Below, piece by piece: positions 60,174 through 64,000 of a stretch of 64,000 nt of DNA; positions within the stretch are counted from its first letter, which is position 1, and every line of letters begins with the position of its first letter. The notes below the pieces were generated by a model, which was not told the origin of the DNA, did no database searches, and saw only the letters and a list, made by a program, of their open reading frames with translations. A program made the translations under genes and the position numbers. The DNA is from Selenomonas sp. ND2010 (GTDB lineage: Bacteria; Bacillota; Negativicutes; Selenomonadales; Selenomonadaceae). The stretch covers positions 41,511-105,510 of the forward strand of contig NZ_JNKI01000008.1 of assembly GCF_000702005.1 (NCBI RefSeq), read 5' to 3'.

Positions 60174-61442
60174 CTACTCAAAACACTTATGTATGATTTC
60201 AATAATCCGCTCCTGCTGTTCAACAGTCATTTTATTGTCACTTGGCAAACATAAGCCACGTTGAAATATATTTGCACCCACATCTACACTTTTGCCTGCA
60301 ATATAGGCATTGCTATTCCCTCGCCCATTTCCTTCTTTCGTGATAAACGCATTTGTCCGATAAATCGGCTGCATATGCATGGGCTTCCAAATCGGACGCC
60401 CCTCTGCATTTATAGATGCTATGGCATCCAGAATTTCCTGTGGCGAGCTTTTGCCACTTTCATGTTTGTAGAGATACTCTTGCTCGCCTCTGACCTGAGG
60501 GGCCATGGCTTCTTTGTCGATAATCATGCAAGATAGCCAAAAATTAGGCTGGCTGTTTTTCCTGTCGTAAGGATTCATCTTAACCGGTAAATCGGCAAGA
60601 CCTTTTTCATACCGCTCATAAATTGCTTTTTTCTGGGCGATATGCTCGTCCAAATAGGGAATCTGTCCACGAATGATGCCAGCAATGATGTTGCTCATAC
60701 GATAGTTGTAGCCGATTTCCTCATGCTGGTACCATGGGGCAGCTTCACGACTTTGGGTGGACCATTTTCTTACCTTGTCGGCATCCTCCTTACTGTTGGT
60801 AAGGAACATACCGCCAGAAGATCCCGTGATAATTTTGTTGCCATTGAAGCTGATGGCATTGAAATCGCCTATATTACCGGTTTCTACCCACTCGCCATTG
60901 AGTTTGTATTTTGCGCCCAAGGATTCAGCAGCATCTTCAACGATCAAGGCCCCGTGTTTGTCACAAATTTCCTTTATCTGCTGCATCTTGCCAGGGGTAC
61001 CATACAAGTGTGCAACAATCACGAGTTTTACTTCTGGATAAATATCAAATGCTTTCTCCAAAGCTTCGGGACACATATTCCAGGTATCATATTCTGTGTC
61101 AATGAATACAGCATCACCATCTTCGTAGGCTACGGGATTGATGCTGGCATCAAAAGTGACGTCTGAACAGAAAACTTTATGCCCTTGCAGGGTGCCTGCA
61201 TTCGGTTTTGCCTGACCGTATAGTTTTTCTCCAGCCAATTTTGTTGCAAGATGCAATGCGGCGGTACCTGCCGATAAAGCTACGGCGTACTTACAGCCGA
61301 CGTATTCGGCGATTTGTTCTTCGATTGCATTTATGTTTGCACCGACGGTAGATACCCAATTGGTGCGGATGGCTTCGTCTACCCACTTCTGCTCGTCACC
61401 ATGCATCGTGGGGGAGGATAGCCATATTTTATTGGTTGACAT
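60174..61442 (-). CDS. DegT/PglE-type sugar aminotransferase
   Basis: A 422-aa PLP aminotransferase that puts an amine on a 4-keto sugar. LSAGTAALHLA binds the cofactor phosphate; VEDAAESLGAKY has the D; SFNGNKIITGSSGG holds the PLP lysine (K). Matches PglE-type enzymes acting after the PglF-type dehydratase next to it. 8 bases upstream of the pglC-like gene. Confidence 0.93.
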   Translation of the reverse strand: MSTNKIWLSSPTMHGDEQKWVDEAIRTNWVSTVGANINAIEEQIAEYVGCKYAVALSAGTAALHLATKLAGEKLYGQAKPNAGTLQGHKVFCSDVTFDASINPVAYEDGDAVFIDTEYDTWNMCPEALEKAFDIYPEVKLVIVAHLYGTPGKMQQIKEICDKHGALIVEDAAESLGAKYKLNGEWVETGNIGDFNAISFNGNKIITGSSGGMFLTNSKEDADKVRKWSTQSREAAPWYQHEEIGYNYRMSNIIAGIIRGQIPYLDEHIAQKKAIYERYEKGLADLPVKMNPYDRKNSQPNFWLSCMIIDKEAMAPQVRGEQEYLYKHESGKSSPQEILDAIASINAEGRPIWKPMHMQPIYRTNAFITKEGNGRGNSNAYIAGKSVDVGANIFQRGLCLPSDNKMTVEQQERIIEIIHKCFE

Positions 61443-61503
61443 TCGTAAAAAGCCTTCTTTCTTACCTTTCGTGCTGGAACCCCTTCCACCGCTTCGCGGT
61501 CTC

Positions 61504-61522
61504 CCTCCCCCTTAGGGGGAGG
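61504..61522. terminator. Hairpin between aminotransferase and dehydratase genes
   Basis: CCTCCCCC-TTA-GGGGGAGG, T-run on the plus strand; just left a second hairpin ACCGC-TTC-GCGGT. Resembles short dispersed repeats found in gut Firmicutes. Confidence 0.5.
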
Positions 61523-61527
61523 CTTTT

Positions 61528-63360
61528 TTAGGATTCCAGCTGTTTGCTTTTGTAGGTCGGTATCATGTGTTTTAGGGTTTGCAGGATCACCTGCTTATCT
61601 GTGGTTTCTTGCAACGTTTTCAGGCTTTGCTCAAGATCAGATTCATCCAACGGCTGAATCTGTGCCCTAAAAATCTTCTTGTGTTTGGTACTAGTCGTAC
61701 CTTCTTCGTTGGTAAGGAGTTCTTCGTAAAGTTTCTCTCCTGGACGCAGCCCCGTATAGATAATCTGGATGTCTTCGCCTGGAACGAGGCCGTGAAGTCT
61801 TATGAGGTCTTCGGCCATATCTTTGATTTTCACGGGTTTGCCCATGTCAAACAGAAAAACTTCGCCGCCTTCGGCCTGACTACCAGCTTGAAGTACGAGC
61901 TGTACAGCTTCCGGAATGGTCATGAAGAATCTTGTCATTTCTTTATGAGTAACGGTTACCGGGCCGCCAGCGGCAATCTGTTTTTCAAACAGCGGCACGA
62001 CACTGCCACGACTGCCGAGAACGTTGCCGAATCTTACCGTGACAAATTTCGTTGGACTGTGCTGATTGATTTCCTGCAGCACAAGTTCGGCGGTACGTTT
62101 CGTTGCGCCCATGACGCTTGTCGGATTTACGGCTTTATCCGTGGAAATCAATACGAAAATTTCGGCGTGGTTTTCATCCGCGAGTTCTGCCACGTTTTTC
62201 GTACCAAAGACGTTGTTCCGGACCGCTTCGTCCGGCTGGATTTCCATAAGCGGGACGTGTTTATGGGCCGCTGCATGAAACACGACTTCCGGATGGAAAC
62301 GTTTAAAGATTCGTGCCATGCGGTCTTTGTCCGTGATATTTGCGATTACCGTATGGTAGGTCTGCTCCGGGAATTTTTGCTTTAATTCCTGATGGATTTC
62401 ATAGATGCTGTTTTCCCCACGGCCGAGGAGGATAATCTCTTTCGCTCCTACGCGGCTGATCTGGCGGGAGATTTCCGAGCCAATGGAACCGCCAGCACCG
62501 GTAATCAATACGGTTTTGCCGGCGATGTAGTTCGTTATCTTGGCAAAGTCGAGATGAATCGGATCACGGCGAAGCAAGTCTTCCAACCGGATTTCGCGCA
62601 TCTCCCCCATGCCGACTTCGTCGGTCATCATTTCGTAGATTCCTGGCATGATACGGACTTTTGCCCCCGTCTTGCGGCATTGCATCGCAATATGGCGGAT
62701 GGTATCACCATCCGCCGAGGGTATGGCGATAACGATTTTGTCGATTTTGTGTTCTTGTACTACTTTGGGGATTTCACTTATGGTCCCGAGTATCGGAAAA
62801 CCAGCGAGTCGCCCCTTTTGTTTCTTCACATCATCGTCAACGAAACCAACGATGCAGATAGATGCGGTCATTTTTTGTTCCAGTTCACGCACCAGCATGG
62901 CGCCAGCATCGCCAGCACCAACGATGAGGAGATTTTTTCTATCCCCTTTGGATTCTGTGACCAAGTCCAAATTGACTTTATAGGCCAGACGGCTGGCTCC
63001 CACGGCACAAATCGTAAGCACCCAGGTTAAGATGATGACACTGCGCGGCACGGGAATCGCCGCCATGGATATAATCAAAAAGACAATAGCCTGTGATAGG
63101 GTTATGGCACCAATTATCGCAATGAGATCACGAATGCGCGCATAGTGCCAAATGCGGTGATACATCCCATAGAAATAAAAGATGGCCAGTGAAATCAACA
63201 CCATCCATGGCAAGCATACCCGAAACGTATCAAACTCCGCAGCGGGAACGACACCTTCGAAACGAAGCAACAATGCTACTAATGGCATCACGGCCAGGAT
63301 TATGGCATCGATTAACAGCAATTTTAGTTTGTCTCGTATTTGTCGTAGATAAGCCAACAC
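61528..63360 (-). CDS. PglF/CapD-type membrane UDP-HexNAc 4,6-dehydratase
   Basis: A 610-aa enzyme: four N-terminal membrane segments (1-130), a Rossmann CoA-binding-like domain (about 140-260), and an SDR catalytic domain (TGAGGSIGSEI, STDKAVNPTSVMGATKR). It converts UDP-GlcNAc to the 4-keto-6-deoxy sugar used by the aminotransferase. The usual catalytic lysine/methionine replacement in this class is seen (TSVMGATK). Confidence 0.95.
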   Translation of the reverse strand: MLAYLRQIRDKLKLLLIDAIILAVMPLVALLLRFEGVVPAAEFDTFRVCLPWMVLISLAIFYFYGMYHRIWHYARIRDLIAIIGAITLSQAIVFLIISMAAIPVPRSVIILTWVLTICAVGASRLAYKVNLDLVTESKGDRKNLLIVGAGDAGAMLVRELEQKMTASICIVGFVDDDVKKQKGRLAGFPILGTISEIPKVVQEHKIDKIVIAIPSADGDTIRHIAMQCRKTGAKVRIMPGIYEMMTDEVGMGEMREIRLEDLLRRDPIHLDFAKITNYIAGKTVLITGAGGSIGSEISRQISRVGAKEIILLGRGENSIYEIHQELKQKFPEQTYHTVIANITDKDRMARIFKRFHPEVVFHAAAHKHVPLMEIQPDEAVRNNVFGTKNVAELADENHAEIFVLISTDKAVNPTSVMGATKRTAELVLQEINQHSPTKFVTVRFGNVLGSRGSVVPLFEKQIAAGGPVTVTHKEMTRFFMTIPEAVQLVLQAGSQAEGGEVFLFDMGKPVKIKDMAEDLIRLHGLVPGEDIQIIYTGLRPGEKLYEELLTNEEGTTSTKHKKIFRAQIQPLDESDLEQSLKTLQETTDKQVILQTLKHMIPTYKSKQLES

Positions 63361-63361
63361 G

Positions 63362-64000
63362 TCAAACCTCTTCTCGTTTATAACAAATCAGTCCATAGCC
63401 AAAGCTAATCAAACAGCCGATAACAAAGCCAATCGCTGTGATTAGTTTCTTTCTAGGTGCCGCCGGCTTATCTTCATCGGGGAGATTTGCCTCATCAATG
63501 ATTTGGATGTCCATGCTCTCCATGGCTTCCTGGATTTTATCCTGTTCGCACTGCTGGACGAGACTGGTGTAGATTTGCTGTTTGATTTTCGCGTCGCTTT
63601 CGAGTTTGATGTAGTCCATGACGGCTTCTGGCAGCTGCGAGATTTCTGTTTCTTTCTCGGCTTTTTTCGCCTTAATGGCCGCTTCGCTGGCGCTGGCAGC
63701 ACTAGCCTGTGCCTGAGCTACCGCCTGGTTCTTTAACAGTTCCATCTGAGCGCTGTTGAGGCTGGCGGCGTTGGAGTTCACGACGGCACCGACTTCATCG
63801 GATAACGACTGACTCAGCTGAGTCAGCTGACGCTGCGCTGCGATAACGGACGGATGATTGTCGGTATATTTCTGCCGCAGACCGACGAGTTCGACTTCCT
63901 TCGCGACAATCTGCGCACGGATGCTCTGGACGGTGCTGTTATCGTTGATGTTGTAGCTGGCAGCTCCGGCTTTCTGCTCCCCGAGTTTCTGGGTAGCGAC
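63362..64000 (-). CDS. Wzz-like chain-length determinant, 5' truncated by window
   Basis: The last 213 codons of a polysaccharide co-polymerase; the N-terminal part lies past the window edge. Long periplasmic helices (LRQKYTDNHPSVIAAQRQLTQLSQSL, SDAKIKQQIYTSLVQQCEQDKIQEAMES) end in DEANLPDEDKPAAPRKK and a membrane segment (LITAIGFVIGCLISFGYGLI), the typical Wzz/YveK C-terminus. It sets polymer length together with Wzy. Confidence 0.9.
   Translation of the reverse strand, partial: VATQKLGEQKAGAASYNINDNSTVQSIRAQIVAKEVELVGLRQKYTDNHPSVIAAQRQLTQLSQSLSDEVGAVVNSNAASLNSAQMELLKNQAVAQAQASAASASEAAIKAKKAEKETEISQLPEAVMDYIKLESDAKIKQQIYTSLVQQCEQDKIQEAMESMDIQIIDEANLPDEDKPAAPRKKLITAIGFVIGCLISFGYGLICYKREEV

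Overview
The window looks like a chromosome segment of a Gram-negative-type Firmicute of the class Negativicutes, close to Selenomonas. This is inferred from the riboflavin operon layout, a class III fructose-bisphosphatase, rubrerythrin plus superoxide reductase, and short CCTTCCCC-type hairpins. GC is moderate in most of the chromosome and clearly lower in the polysaccharide cluster (about 49.8-60.2 kb).

Layout. 0-3.2 kb: a diguanylate cyclase, two paralogous exported proteins and two gene remnants (LRAT-like and amidohydrolase). 3.34-17.43 kb: a 14.08-kb integrative element in the 3' end of a tRNA-Leu(CAA) gene, bounded by 99-bp direct repeats with one mismatch. It carries an integrase, an excisionase-like protein, an XRE repressor, a probable replication control region, a GC-rich noncoding region that folds extensively, two smaller structured RNAs with their own promoters and terminators, a DpnI-like nuclease beside a Dam-type methylase, a second methylase, two BECR-fold nuclease-like proteins, an amidase and a DUF1659/DUF2922/YvrJ trio. 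It resembles a phage satellite or mobilisable island carrying defence genes. 17.5-31.7 kb: housekeeping genes, an IS3-family element inserted in a terminator, LysM and OatA-like envelope genes, two radical SAM proteins, pepF, rpmB and a LuxR regulator. 31.7-44.6 kb: hslO, a phosphodiesterase, ribDEBAH under an FMN riboswitch, a chemotaxis receptor, a MetE-like gene divergent from a LysR regulator, rubrerythrin, desulfoferrodoxin and fbp. 44.6-47.5 kb: two Rpn-family nuclease genes with duplicated upstream regions. 47.5-64 kb: a surface polysaccharide cluster on the minus strand, ending in a Wzz-like gene cut by the window edge.

How the genes work together. The polysaccharide cluster holds a PglF-like dehydratase, an aminotransferase and a PglC-like phosphoglycosyl transferase (making and loading an amino sugar), an unusual PLP decarboxylase/ATP-grasp pair, CapE- and CapF-like enzymes, glycosyltransferases, a Wzy polymerase, a Wzx flippase, and UDP-glucuronate/galacturonate supply.

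The strongest candidates for something undescribed are in the tRNA-Leu element: the 1.1-kb folded region at 4120-5235; a promoter, structured RNA, terminator and BECR-nuclease unit at 11681-12492 with type III toxin-antitoxin architecture; and a Dam methylase next to a DpnI homologue with a BECR-like protein. Separately, the palindrome TGACNNGTCA occurs 23 times by my reading, against about one expected, inside genes as well as between them.
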